A stretch of 64,000 bases of DNA from Culex pipiens pallens (taxonomy: Eukaryota > Arthropoda > Insecta > Diptera > Culicidae): positions 112,308,615 through 112,372,614 of the forward strand of contig NC_068938.1 in NCBI RefSeq assembly GCF_016801865.2, read 5' to 3'. The notes below the pieces were generated by a model, which saw only the letters and a list, made by a program, of their open reading frames with translations, was not told the DNA's origin and ran no database searches. Shown here one piece after another: positions 54,601 to 62,654 of this stretch. The stretch's first letter is position 1; the number at the start of each line of letters is the position of its first letter. Made by a program: the position numbers and the translations under genes.

Positions 54601-57549
54601 AAATTTCCAGAATGGGCAAAAAATCTTTGACCGAGTTATGATTTTTTGAATCAATACTGATTTTTTTCAAAAAATCGAAATATCGGTCGCAAAAATTTTT
54701 CAACTTCATTTTTCGATGTAAAATCGAATTTGCAATCAAAAAGTACTTTAGTGAATTTTTGATAAAGTGCACCGTTTTCAAGTTATAGCCATTTTTAGGT
54801 AACTTTTTTGAAAATTGTCGCAGTTTTCCATTTTTTATAATTGATGGACTACACCATCCATACCTACAACTTTGTCGAAGACACCAACTCGATAAAAAAA
54901 TTCCTTCAAAAGATACAGATTTTTGAATTTTCACATATCATTTTTGTATGGACAGCTGCCAAATTTGTATGGAAAATTATATGGACAAACTGATGATGCA
55001 AATTGGCTTTTTTGGGCATACCGAAGGCACCAAAAAAGTTTCAGCCGGATTAAAAAATACAAAAAAAATCGAATGACCGAAAACTCAGAGAATTGCTCAT
55101 TTGTTATATAACTTTTTTATAGAAATCATCTTTTCATGAGCTTTTTATAGTAAAATGTTCGGCATGAGTTTCTAAACAAAACGTAGTACTAGGTTGCAGT
55201 TAAACATTAAATTGTTAACATGTTTCATCACAAAATGTGCATAGGGCCCAAGGGGTGCAAATCCTTTTTTTACATACTGTAAGTCGATTTTAGAAAGATT
55301 TTAAAAATGAGCTATCGTGCTTTATCGCAACAAGATTATCGCCGATAGAATTATCTAAATAATGATAACGATAGATTATCGTTATCATTCCGACGATAAC
55401 AGTAGAACTATCGTTATCGTTATCGAGCCTCGATAATTTTGTCGTTAACAACCTTGGTTCATAGGTTATAATATATTATGATATTTTTCTTTGGCTCATA
55501 AGATGCCTTTGTTATCCACAGTTTTAATGCTTTCTTGAGGAAAACCTCAATTTAAAATGGATAGCTTTTTTAAAAGTGTGTTTTTCTCTAATTTGTCCTC
55601 AGTACTACATTTTGCTGAAGATACCAAATCGATAAAAAATTCCAATGAGATACAAATTTTAAGAATCATAACCTACAATTTTGCCGGAGACACCAATTCA
55701 ATTGAAAAATTCCTTCCAATTATACAATTTTATATAATTTCCGAAAATTTACATCCCGTCATCTGGGGCGAAACGGGCCACACGGGGCGAATTGGGACAG
55801 CAGTTTAAGCCATGTTGCTGCATCATGTTTTGATATTTTTGATTAGTTTCAAATAGAACAGATACCGAAAACAAACATAGTGTATCGTTTTCCAAATTTC
55901 AAGCTTTAATGTACTCTAAAAACTGCTGTCTCTATTTAGACTGTAGTCCCGATGAACTCCCGTGAAAGAAAACTTGACTAGAAAAACTAGCAATGTAAAA
56001 TTGATTCTTTTGCCGTAGAGAATGCATGGCAATAGTTTTAATTCAAAGAAAGAAAGTTTTAAAGAAATGTTATTATCGAAAAAAAAACATCAAAATTCTA
56101 CGAAATTTCTCAGCTTGCAAAATTCTACGGGTTTATATAACTAAAATTATAATTTAATATGTTATGAAAACAGCCGATTTTGTAGATAATTGATCCACTG
56201 TTTATCGTTATGAGCACACTCAAGTGAAATTGATCCAACTTATCAACCCCAAATGTTTCGTAAAAATAGATTTCAGGTTTGTCTTGTGAAGACATAAGCT
56301 ATGATACTTTAGTGTTTTTTATGGAACTTTTCTTACCTTTCTTTGGATCCATGTTGAACTTTTTGCGCCCGAGCGCCATCTGCTTATCCTTATTGGAATG
56401 TTTGTTCTCCTCCTTGTTCTCGTGAGCCCTCATCTCCGACTCGACCTCGTTCAGCTCATCGTTTATTTGCTATACACACACACACGAGGGAGAAAAAATA
56501 AAATAAATTAGTCCAGATCATTTGATTGTGATTGATTGCTGAAATTGAACAATTGCCATGTAACACACTGAGGATTGAGATCAAGGTGGTACCTTATTCC
56601 GGTGCGGAGAGCTAGCGCTCCGCTTGTAGACTAGATTGGATTTGTTCTTGCAGTTGTTGCACTTGCGCAGAACCTTTGGCGTCGAGCTGGCCGAGTTGGC
56701 GTGCTGCAGGCCGGCGATGGCGTTGTTCCCCGAGTAGTTCCGGTTGAACAGGTCCGCACTATCGTCGATAAAGTCAAAGTTGCTGTCGTCCAGGATGCTG
56801 AACTGTCGCAGCGGTTTGCGGTTGTTGTTGACTTCGGAGTTGGCACTTGTGCTGCTACTGCTGCTGGCGAGGTCCAGCAGTTGGGCCTGTTTGTTCTCTT
56901 CTAGGAGCTGTCGCAGGTCGAGACTGCTGTTGAGGAGTTCGCCGGCGTCGCTGAAGATGAGACCGACGCGGTAGGTTTTCTGTTTGTTGATGACTGTTGT
57001 TTTGGTGACGGTGGTTACGGTTGTGGAGGTGAGGAGTTGTTCCTTGCGGCGGGGCCTTCTCCGGAGACTGCTCGTGGTGTTGGCGTTGGCGGCCAGCGCC
57101 AGATCTTTGAGATCGTTTGCGCTATCACTGGTGAGGTTGTCCTCGGAGGAGGCCGTTGGAAGGGGTTGATAGGTGTGGTGGTGACTTCGTAAACTCCGCG
57201 CCACGGTCGTGGTGATAGTGGCCGCCGAGGAGGACGAGGACGATTCGTGCGTTTCGGACGATGGCGATAGGGACGGCGGTGAAGGGTTGAGCTTGACCCA
57301 CTCGCAGGTACAGACGGAGGGTCGTTCCTGGGCGGGATTGATCACTTCGGGAGGACTAGGTTGGACGGCGGCTTCTCCGGACGGATCGGCAGCCTGGAAC
57401 AGACTGCTGGACGTCAGATCGACGCAACTCTTCTGGGTCAAGCTTTCAGCGACCTGCGCTGTCTTCTTGGGCTTCGGTTGTCGCCGCAACGACGAGAACC
57501 AGTTTGACTTCTTCACGTCGGCGACGGCCGCGTTCGCCGAGGAGAACAT
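30355..57549 (-). CDS. step: Cytohesin (steppke), Arf guanine-nucleotide exchange factor
   Basis: Nine exons, 5' to 3' on the minus strand: 57549-56593, 56469-56337, 51339-51241, 43619-43520, 43447-43273, 39149-39063, 38989-38871, 38779-38668, 30609-30355. All junctions are GT-AG, phases match, and they join to 2037 bases (678 residues plus stop). The protein activates Arf GTPases at membranes and in insects acts in insulin/growth-factor signalling. Residues 1-319 are a Ser/Thr-rich extension. 320-363 is the charged helix ending ALGRKKFNMDPKK. About 364-540 is the Sec7 domain with the catalytic glutamate finger in FRLPGEAQ (Glu about 441). About 549-665 is a PH domain of the diglycine type (KQGGRYKSWKRRWF), expected to bind phosphoinositides. 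The tail is basic (RKKKALAKS). Family members are usually about 400 residues, so a shorter isoform from an internal promoter is likely. The four large introns are filled with transposons. Confidence 0.95.
30720..31280. repeat. Degenerate tandem repeats in cytohesin intron 8
   Basis: The phrase CCTCA-ATGGTCATAA--TTCAATTTCATGATG recurs three times (near 30794, 30931 and 31068), with ACCGG-rich segments between. It resembles the interior of the foldback at 11022-12941 (GGCCACCGGTAACCGGTTCC phrases), so it may be a distant relative. Confidence 0.5.
31714..31846. mobile_element. 133-bp MITE with perfect CRE, copy 2
   Basis: Same ends and length as 23283-23415, with TGACGTCA at 31824-31831. It lies in cytohesin intron 8. 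Confidence 0.8.
32220..33732. mobile_element. hAT-type element with GAGC subterminal repeats
   Basis: Ends CAGGGTTGCGAATA and ATAGCAACACTG, flanked on both sides by GTTCGAAG (32212-32219 and 33733-33740), an exact 8-bp target duplication that defines the hAT superfamily. Within about 130 bp of each end are dense clusters of GCTCGCTCATGAGC-like palindromes. The 1.25-kb centre is AT-rich with no transposase frame, so it is non-autonomous. Confidence 0.85.
33847..34001. mobile_element. MITE, GGGAGCATTCTTT ends, copy 2
   Basis: Ends GGGAGCATTCTTT and AAAGAGCGCTCCC with TAA on both sides (33844-33846 and 34002-34004). Alignable to 22631-22795. Confidence 0.75.
34513..36004. mobile_element. 1492-bp near-perfect palindromic element
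   Basis: Ends CAGTATGTAAAAAAAGTAT and its complement, flanked by TA on both sides (34511-34512 and 36005-36006), the Tc1/mariner target duplication. The arms (about 34513-35210 and 35308-36004) are almost exact complements of nearly 700 bp with a loop of about 100 bp. The same Lys-rich frame therefore appears on both strands. A 5'-truncated relative is at 53523-55279. Confidence 0.85.
36245..37870 (+). repeat. Tandem array, ten units of 163-164 bp
   Basis: GATCTGGCAACCCTG begins at 36357, 36521, 36685, 36848, 37012, 37175, 37338, 37502, 37666 and 37830 (the last as GATCTGGCAACCTTG). Units carry TCCGACCCATCGTTGG and ACTTAAATGTATGTAAAC and differ by a few substitutions. Only one unit is present in element B at 46990-47170. 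Minus-strand frames through it are repeat artefacts. Confidence 0.95.
38150..38568 (+). mobile_element. tRNA-derived SINE, plus strand, split by a MITE
   Basis: A box A-like GTGGCGCAGGGGTAGC and a box B GGTTCGATTCC mark a tRNA-derived promoter. About 145 bp of body follows to GTAGTGCCAAT at 38355, and its tail (AGTTTCGTTTCG) resumes at 38551 after the nested MITE. It matches the minus-strand SINE at 24533-24755. Confidence 0.85.
38356..38548. mobile_element. 193-bp MITE, CCAGGTTTTT ends, copy 3
   Basis: Same length as copy 1 (9281-9473), AT on both sides (38354-38355 and 38549-38550), inserted in the SINE tail. Confidence 0.85.
38668..38779 (-). CDS. step: Cytohesin exon 8: PH core
   Basis: 37 residues from YKSWKRRWFIL to IPLENIA, with the basic phosphoinositide-binding strands. 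Acceptor TTTGCAG, donor GTAAG. Confidence 0.95.
38871..38989 (-). CDS. step: Cytohesin exon 7: Sec7 end to PH start
   Basis: Starts SLYESIRTEPFKIP, covers the Sec7-PH linker (DDGNDLMHTFFNPDKEGWL) and ends at the GG of the diglycine PH form. A triglycine micro-exon, as in vertebrates, is not visible. Confidence 0.95.
39063..39149 (-). CDS. step: Cytohesin exon 6: Sec7
   Basis: 29 residues, VKEKPTVEQFI to LPRELLE, including the conserved MNRGINNGGDLP. Phase 0 at both ends. Confidence 0.95.
39150..41080. other. Cytohesin intron 5, downstream part
   Basis: AT-rich intron. Apart from the MITE at 40744-40876 I see no repeat structure or gene; short frames near 40530-40770 read through a purine-rich stretch. 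Confidence 0.5.
40744..40876. mobile_element. 133-bp MITE with perfect CRE, copy 3
   Basis: Same ends and length as the other two copies, TGACGTCA at 40854-40861. In cytohesin intron 5. Confidence 0.8.
41100..42627 (+). mobile_element. ORF1-only non-LTR retrotransposon (Jockey-like)
   Basis: A 17-bp target duplication flanks it: ATTAACTTTTGATCAGT (41083-41099) and ATTACCTTTTGATCAGT (42628-42644), one mismatch. The start (CTGCGATTAGCAGAGAAGCG) looks like the promoter-containing 5' end of mosquito Jockey/Juan-type LINEs. It encodes one gag-like protein and then a 250-bp AT-rich 3' end with AATAAA-type motifs. There is no endonuclease or reverse transcriptase, so it must have moved in trans or lost ORF2 before insertion. 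Confidence 0.75.
41173..42377 (+). pseudogene. LINE ORF1 (gag-like) with one in-frame stop
   Basis: From ATG at 41173 the frame runs to 41408, meets TGA (41406-41408), and continues in the same frame to the stop at 42377, about 400 codons in all. The N-terminal part is basic (MPHGKKKTRSS). The middle (about residues 85-220) is an RRM-like gag core with FIKSGALRASIRLCADGLKI. Two CCHC zinc knuckles follow: CANCGGEHKTQAC and CFNCGGDHSTKNRSC. Such proteins coat element RNA. The single TGA is the only visible lesion. Confidence 0.75.
42645..43272. other. Cytohesin intron 5, upstream part
   Basis: AT-rich, no gene or structured repeat seen. Confidence 0.5.
43273..43447 (-). CDS. step: Cytohesin exon 5: Sec7 catalytic part
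   Basis: 58 residues, [20 protein letters not shown] to NTSLHNPS. It carries the glutamate finger (PGEAQ) and the TDTCYVLSFAIIMLNTSLHN block that forms the Arf-binding groove. Confidence 0.97.
43520..43619 (-). CDS. step: Cytohesin exon 4: Sec7
   Basis: Encodes GDYLGEKNDFNEQVL to LVQALR; separated from exon 5 by a 72-bp intron. Confidence 0.95.
43620..44935. other. Cytohesin intron 3, first part
   Basis: No gene or clear repeat. Short frames at 43736-44221 lack support. Confidence 0.5.
44936..45175 (+). mobile_element. tRNA-derived SINE
   Basis: A nearly complete tRNA-like head: box A GTGGATCAATCGG, an anticodon arm CTGGACTCACAATCCAG (loop CTCACAA, anticodon CAC, Val-like) and box B GGTTCGAATCC. 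About 150 bp of unrelated body follows, which shows it is a SINE, not a tRNA gene. Different family from the SINE at 38150. Confidence 0.75.
45176..46502. repeat. AT-rich foldback-derived sequence
   Basis: Many phrases (TTTTCTCAGCTTTTCAAAAA, CATCGAAAAATGAAGTTGAA, GTAGTCC-TATCCATACCTACAA) recur at 47.8, 50.4-50.9 and 54.4-54.9 kb, so this is part of a dispersed foldback family. It includes an exact-looking tandem duplication at 46119-46488. Confidence 0.5.
46119..46488 (+). repeat. Tandem duplication, two units of 184 bp
   Basis: GTTTCTGAAAAATTGGCC starts at 46119 and 46303 and both units end CAAGTTTGCCACAG. They differ by very few bases. Confidence 0.9.
46503..47520 (-). mobile_element. Element B, minus-strand relative of element A
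   Basis: Reads, on the minus strand, from GCTTCCTCACTGAGGTAA to GAGGAAGGCACCAACCACTTAGG. It has one copy of the 163-bp unit that is repeated ten times in element A, and an insertion at about 46540-46985. Confidence 0.6.
46540..46985. repeat. Inverted-repeat insertion in element B
   Basis: Arms pair around a centre near 46785. GGAACGGTAACTTCAAC, CGGGCATAACTCAACCAAT and ACATCGTTCCAACTTTTTTT each have complements on the other side. Confidence 0.65.
47521..47990. repeat. Palindromic foldback fragment
   Basis: Phrases such as ATGGACAAACTAATGATGCA and CCGAAGGCACCAAAAAAGTT are mirrored around about 47650, so two opposite frames share protein-like text. Same family as 54201-55098. Confidence 0.6.
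47985..48055. repeat. GGAGTC hexamer array, short
   Basis: Runs of GGAGTC/GGAGCC units; a longer array lies at 49697-49910. Confidence 0.85.
48056..49696. other. AT-rich intron segment, nothing recognised
   Basis: No gene or structured repeat seen; it lies between the two hexamer arrays in cytohesin intron 3, and may be the interior of a decayed element they bound. Confidence 0.4.
49697..49910. repeat. GGAGTC hexamer array, long
   Basis: Four blocks of GGAGTC units separated by phrases such as CCAACCATTTGTTGAAAGC. The minus strand gives an Arg-Leu repeat frame that is not a gene. Confidence 0.9.
49918..50392. repeat. 475-bp near-perfect palindrome
   Basis: TTGATACGACCTTTAGTTGC at the left end has its complement at the right end. 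Pairing continues with little mismatch to a centre near 50150, with a loop of about 30 bp. Confidence 0.85.
50393..51150. repeat. Foldback-family fragment
   Basis: Contains phrases shared with 45.8-46.5, 47.5-47.9 and 54.2-55.1 kb, including GGCATACC-AAGGCACCA and CGATTCCGTAGAGAA. No gene. Confidence 0.5.
51241..51339 (-). CDS. step: Cytohesin exon 3: Sec7 start
   Basis: Encodes GIEFLYENQLLKMD to LNKTAI, the first Sec7 helices, including VAQFLYKGEGLNKT. Confidence 0.96.
51433..51867 (-). pseudogene. Possible small gene or pseudogene, unknown
   Basis: On the minus strand ATG at 51867 opens MKQNQQDKVLVYTRGTILKE and continues to about 51700. A run of nine T then shifts the frame, after which VNLGWKSAIEGGMENDVDPC to SHGKHCPLF runs to a stop near 51453. 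Both parts read like protein, and one T fewer would make a single frame of about 138 codons. An intron there (GTATTT to CACCAG) does not keep phase. It lies in cytohesin intron 2. No family recognised; the single lesion suggests a recent pseudogene, a transposon ORF or a sequencing slip. Confidence 0.35.
51868..53522. other. Cytohesin intron 2, first part
   Basis: AT-rich intron without recognised genes. Some GC-richer unique-looking sequence lies at 52010-52320. Confidence 0.45.
53523..55279. mobile_element. Truncated relative of the 1492-bp palindrome, with nested foldback
   Basis: 53523-54200 plus 55103-55279 align to the loop and right arm of 34513-36004 and end in the same CATACTG followed by TA. 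The left arm is almost entirely missing. The 898-bp element 54201-55098 interrupts it. Confidence 0.75.
54201..55098. mobile_element. 898-bp foldback, GAGCAGTTCTC ends
   Basis: Ends GAGCAGTTCTC and GAGAATTGCTC; ATTT stands on both sides (54197-54200 and 55099-55102). The uninterrupted host sequence in the complete palindrome reads GTATTTGTTATATAAC, so the 4-bp duplication is directly visible. Arms of about 235 bp, AT-rich centre, no transposase. Confidence 0.8.
55310..55450. repeat. GATAAC/GTTATC-rich segment
   Basis: At least ten GATAA or TTATC cores in 140 bp, some as CGTTATCG. It may be the terminal part of a transposon or a GATA-factor-type cluster; see the findings. Confidence 0.5.
55451..56336. 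other. Cytohesin intron 2, last part
   Basis: AT-rich intron, no gene or repeat structure recognised. Confidence 0.5.
56337..56469 (-). CDS. step: Cytohesin exon 2: charged helix
   Basis: 44 residues, QINDELNEVESEM to FNMDPKK. It is highly charged, as expected of the coiled-coil/polybasic linker before Sec7, and ends with the family-typical GRKKFNMDPKK. Confidence 0.95.
56593..57549 (-). CDS. step: Cytohesin exon 1: N-terminal extension
   Basis: Starts with ATG in a good context (CGAGATGTTC) and gives 319 residues up to the donor AATAAG|GTACC; phase 0 joins exon 2. Low-complexity, rich in Ser, Thr, Asn and Arg, with SNWFSSLRRQPKPKK near the start and KVLRKCNNCKNKSN near the end. No domain recognised. 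GC-rich, unlike the flanking intron, which supports coding. The exon could continue for three codons to a TGA if unspliced (322 residues), but the exon 2 join is better. Confidence 0.85.
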
Positions 57550-58226
57550 CTCGACGCAACACTCTTCCTTTCTTCAACAAACACTAAACGGAGAGTATTT
57601 ATTTGTTTATATTTTCGGGACAATCTTTATATGCACACTGACTGTATATCACAGCACATTACATTCCGCGTGCGACTCTTTACGATCGCGCACAGTTCAC
57701 TGTTCAATTCGCGGCTATTTCTGGCCGCCGTCGCCGGTGGGAATCTTCATCGTCTGAGTCGCTGGCACTCTCCTGAGGGTTCCCATTATCGTTCATTTGG
57801 GCTACACGCGATTAATTACACTGAGCTGCTTCTTCTTCCCACCCGTCAATTCTTCTTTTTCATTCGCCGACGCTAAATCTGGGCTGAAATCGGAAAAAAA
57901 AAGTCACACGTAAATCCCCCCGTCGTCCGGAACCACACAGAGCAAGCAGATTCATTAATTCGCCACGACGTCAACGTGTCGATTGATTGATTGAATGTTC
58001 CTATTTGCCAGCCAAGTCGAGATAGCCAGTAAGTCGTCGCAGTCGATGAGCTTAGTCCAATCACGTTCCACATCGATCGGTGCCAAATATTAAATTCACG
58101 GTCGGGCGATGGGTTCTTCGAGCAGTCAAGTGCAGCATTTTTCGCGCGCCCAAACAAAACTAAAGTGCGATTCTGCCGGAAGAACCCAGTAGGCCGCTCG
58201 GAGGAGCACGTGAATCACAAGCTCCA
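57550..58226 (-). promoter_or_regulatory. Cytohesin 5' UTR and probable promoter region
   Basis: Upstream of the cytohesin start, GC-richer than intron DNA and without a gene. I cannot place the transcription start or a TATA box. Confidence 0.4.
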
Positions 58227-58390
58227 TGGAAATGAGGTGCATTAAAATAAATATATGTAATCGAATCCAAATGCACTCAGTTGCATCGAAAATCAAATTT
58301 TATTTTTTAAACAAGTTACAAAATTTTGGTGAAACGTTTACGTTCAAACATCAACTGAGTCTTAATGAATTTTTTTTTTCGAAGGTCACA

Positions 58391-58540
58391 ATGTCAAACG
58401 GAACCGTGGTTCACGACCAGGCAGGTGATCCAAATCCGGAAGCAGAAGTACCAACCCAGCAATGGATATCGGAACTGCAGCAGGCCATGAGTTTGAGGGA
58501 GAGAAAAATAGTTCCGCGTGTTGGTTGGCCTTCTTCATGG
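58391..58540 (+). CDS. Possible short plus-strand exon
   Basis: After TTTTTTTTTCGAAG, a fair splice acceptor, ATG at 58391 opens 50 codons starting MSNGTVVHDQAGDPNPEAEV and ending at 58543. It reads like real protein, with acidic and Gln-rich parts, and contains a possible donor CAG|GTGATC near 58423. No domain and no second exon seen. It may be the 5' coding exon of a gene outside the window, or chance. Confidence 0.25.
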
Positions 58541-58599
58541 TAGTTTGCACACAGACGAATCGTTGGAAGAGGAAGTTAACACGCACGCGACCTACGGGT

Positions 58600-60200
58600 G
58601 ACTGTGATGGGGAGGGAGGAAATTAAAATTCTGATTGATTCGTGTAATAATTAAGCGCAGAGAAGGGGTTATTCATGGTTGGAATAGTGTGGATTTCAAT
58701 TATTGTCTTTTACGATTAAAAACGAAAAATTTCGTGATGTGGGAATTCAGCAAAGGACAGTGAAAAAAATAAAAATTTCCAAAAAAACACAAATTTGGCC
58801 GCATTTTCATAAATCTGAAGTGAACTTCAAAATCTTTTCAAGGGCTACAACAAAATTAAAATTTTTCAAAAGGCCTTTCAAGGAGCAATTCAAAAATAAA
58901 ATAGTTGAAAGATCTGGTTGCACAGTTCTACGCTATGGAGACATAAGTAGAACTATGCAGTTGTTTGTTTATGTTTGATATGGAAACGTCAACTTAGCTT
59001 AGATACGTTAATTCACTAATTTACCTACTGTTTCATTGTAGAATATCATATCCCTATCTATGAAGTCCAATTCCTACGCTACGTAATTTTTAATGTAAAG
59101 TGATTTTAGATAGGCTATAAGTTTATTGATTTTAATGATTTATATTCGCTCATTAAAAAAAATTAAAACGATAAAAAATAGTTTAGCAACCCTGCAAATA
59201 GGGGAACAGCATCTAATTCCAGCGTGCCTCTAATGTTGGCAGGTAAGCACTTTGACATTCAATTAAAGCTAATTAAAAGCGTTTTCAACTGAAATCGAGT
59301 GATAAATAGCTCAACAAGAAGTGAGCAAGCAAGTTTATATCAAAAGTTTTGCAAATTTAGTTGTTTAAATAGTGAAAATCAGCAAATTGGATGGAATTAG
59401 GCGCGAGTGATTAACCTGCCAAAGATACGAGAATTTCCCCTACCCGTTCAACCCATCACACATCACATCAACTAACGAAGTTCACTGTCAAAGTCAAATC
59501 AGCGAAAGTTTTATGTTCTGGAAAAAAAAACGCGGCTGCAACAGTAGCACGCGCTCTCGTCCGTTAAAACACTCGACTCGAGCTTGAAACGGAAGAGATC
59601 CTTTAAATATAGAACACGCAACGAAGCATAAAATGAGCGGGAAATAACAAACTCAAGTCGAAGCAGGAGGGAGGACGCTCGAAACGTGGTGGGATTTATA
59701 AGGTCGACCTTCCGCCGTCCTTTCTTGGGCAAAAGTTTGCTAATTTAAAAAAAAGGAGGAAAGAAAAATAATAGGAAAAGACACTGCCCACACGCTAGAC
59801 AAGGGTCCGACTAGTCGCGAATGTAGGTTAAGTGTGTACTAAAATCGCATCATCGAATTCTGGGGGACCGATAGCGCGCAGAAAAGTGGGTCAAGAAGGG
59901 ATGAAAACTTGCCAACGTTGGTGATAAATTTGCGTTTTGTTTGGCATGGATTTTTTTTTATCTTGTTAAGTTTTGAGGATGATATCGTGATTTCCGGAGA
60001 ACTTGGAAGTATCGTTGCCAGATAGGACTAAAACCGTTGCCAGTATCGGGCACATTCCGGAGGGATCTATTTTTGTTTCGTTCATAATTCAATAAACATT
60101 TCCCGCTGCATTGTAGCTAATTGAATAAATTATGTGTAGTAAAAATTAATTTCGCGAGTTATGAATTATTAATCCGATAAATGTAGCACAGTAATTGGTG
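58600..60200. other. Spacer, nothing recognised
   Basis: Mixed AT-rich and moderately GC sequence with no frame, array or palindrome that I can support. Confidence 0.5.
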
Positions 60201-60401
60201 CGGTGCCCATCGGTGTTCGACACTCACATTGGTGGTCCCACGCGGTAATAATGGTCCGCTCGATGTACTGGAGTACCGCGGCATATCGGATCCACGTGTC
60301 CAATCCATTCCCACATCAACTCATCAGCACTCTCCCGCACCCCCTACCTCCCACCTCCAGGAGTGCAGTATTTGCATTTTCGCGTTTCATTTAACATGGA
60401 A

Positions 60402-60800
60402 TTATAGCGAAAATTGATAATTCGCATCCCAGACCAGCAAAGCCCACGATACTTGTACCGGGTCGAGTGGTGGAATCGATTCGCAGGTTGAGGTCTCGTT
60501 AAGAACCATCTCAACAGCAAGAGACCACACATTGTCTGGTAGCAGATTAACAGAGATGATTCGATATGGTATTACTTCCGATGTGTATGTACAATCCAAT
60601 ACCAGCTGGCCGGCAGTTGCCTGGATGTGATTCAATATCGGAACAATACCGTCTGTGTCGCATAATCGCAAATTATGTTTCCCACCTTTAACGCACTCTA
60701 ACTCAGCAACGTGTTGATCAGAGATATCCACAGGTATACTGCTCAGATCGATTGACTTCGAATAGGACAAGTAGTCAGTTGAGATTCTTCGAGAATGTCA
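60402..60800 (-). CDS. Protein-like open frame, unknown
   Basis: An open minus-strand frame from about 60794 to a TAA at 60402, 130 codons with no ATG at its start, so it is probably a terminal exon or a fragment. The text is protein-like (SDQHVAELECVKGGKHNLRL, QATAGQLVLDCTYTSEVIPY, PLDPVQVSWALLVWDANYQF) with balanced composition. No family recognised. No convincing acceptor was chosen. Confidence 0.35.
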
Positions 60801-61276
60801 CTATGGTCACCATTTTACAAACAATGAGTTCCTCGGTGCCACCTGCTCAGCGCCGTACCTAGGGGTTGACCCATGGGGGGCACCGAAATCGATGATTGTA
60901 CAAAATTTTCATGTCAGCTATAACATCCTCATTAGATATTTGAAACAAAAAGTTTGCCGAATTATAAAATACAACTACAAATAACTAGATAATTTGGTCT
61001 AAAATACAAAAAAATATTTAGGGGCGCCAAAGTCAATTGTATGAATATTTTTACTGAAGTGTTTTTGAAAATTCATACTTGTTGCTAAATTTATTTTTTC
61101 ATCAAATAAGGGGCGCTCAAGTAGCAGAAAATTAAAGGAGTTCTAGAAGAGCTTCTCAAAATAAATACACGTTAAAGTTAAGACCGTTGTATAATGAAGT
61201 TTAAGTCATACCAAACAGACTTGTCCAACTATATGTTATTTTCACGTTAATTTGGCTGTGAATCACAAACAGTCAA

Positions 61277-61340
61277 ATTGGGTCCTAAAATGAAGCTTAG
61301 ATTGCTGATATTATTGTTTACAGCGATAAAGCTTATTTTT
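61277..61340. repeat. Uninterrupted copy of the repeat hosting MITE copy 2
   Basis: Starts ATTGGGTCCTAAAATGAAGC and passes through GATATTATTGTTTACAGC. At 10907-10949 and 13070-13105 the same sequence is split by the MITE exactly at AT. Confidence 0.85.
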
Positions 61341-61386
61341 CTCAGTACAATGACCATTTGTACGACCACAAAGAGTTTAAAATGGA

Positions 61387-62327
61387 TTTTTAAATCAATT
61401 TTGAAAAATTAACCTCGCGGTCCTTCTTGACAGAAAAGTTCCTACTTGACAGCTCGTTCCAAGGGGACCATAGTTGATCCATCGAAAAAATGTTGTCTTG
61501 TCAAAAAAAAATTTTGCATTAAAATGAAAAAAAGTGATCAGAAATGGTTTTTAATCGTGTTTTTTACCGTTGTACATAAAAATTGGCATAGGGCTTTAGT
61601 ACCCAATTGTGAAAAAACTATGGTCATATTTTGAGCTTCTTTAAAATAGGAATTATTTTAACATTAAAACATATACCTTTCTTTTGATTACATTCTCGAG
61701 TTAAAAAATGGCATTTGCAATATTATCAGCTTGATTTCCCCTTTTATAATCAACTTCGTGCATTGAAATTTGCTTACTCTTTTACAAAATACTAGAGTTT
61801 AAAAATTGGAAAACTGCTGTAAATTTTCACCAATACGACCAACATTATTTTTTCAAGAAAAAAAAATGTTTTTCAAAGCACATAACTTTTCAGTTTTAGC
61901 TTAACCGGTGTTGTTTACTTTTTAAATCGTCTAAAAAGCTTTGGTAATGAAAAAAATAGTTAAAAACAAAAAAAAACATATCGGGATTTAAAAACATTTG
62001 CATAGTTTTGCGCAAAAAATATTTTTCTAGAATGTAAAATTAAATTTTTCGGATTTAAAAAAATAAATAAATTTTGATGAAAATAAAAATCAATACAAAA
62101 CATAAATGGGTACTAAAGCCATACGTCATTTTTTATGTACAACAGTAAAAAACACGACCAAAAACCATTTCTGATCACTTTTTTTTTCATTTTAATACAA
62201 AAAAAAATAATGACAAGACAACATTTTTTCGATGGATCAACTATGGTCCCCTTGGAACGAGCTGTCAAGTAAGAACTTTTCTGTCAAGAAGAACCGCGAG
62301 GTTTATTTTTCAAAATTGATTTAAAAA
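61387..62327. repeat. 940-bp foldback
   Basis: Arms of about 220 bp (61387-61605 and 62104-62327), including CTCGTTCCAAGGGGACCATA and its complement, around an AT-rich centre of about 500 bp. The terminal duplication is not resolved. Confidence 0.75.
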
Positions 62328-62654
62328 CATAAACTTTAAAAAATATTTGCAACGGCCTTAAAAAAATAAAATTATGAAATATAATCTCAAATATCGTGCG
62401 GGCAAATCACTCAAAATGAATAAAATTTTCTTATCCTATTTTTTTTAACAAAAAAATCTTCAATACTTAAATGTTTTGGAAACTTATGATTGCAAAATAA
62501 CTGGACTATTCTGCATTTTAAAACACTTTTTTCATTCAAATGTTAAAACCGTGGCCTGTAATTTCAATTTTTAACTTTTTTATTTTTTTTTTGGTCAGAG
62601 TCGAGGGACATAAAATTCAAAAAATATTTGCTAAGGCCTAAATTGATTTATAAA

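Noticed and set aside
57209..57757. 182-aa plus-strand frame
   Set aside because: Antisense to cytohesin exon 1 and its leader; no independent support.
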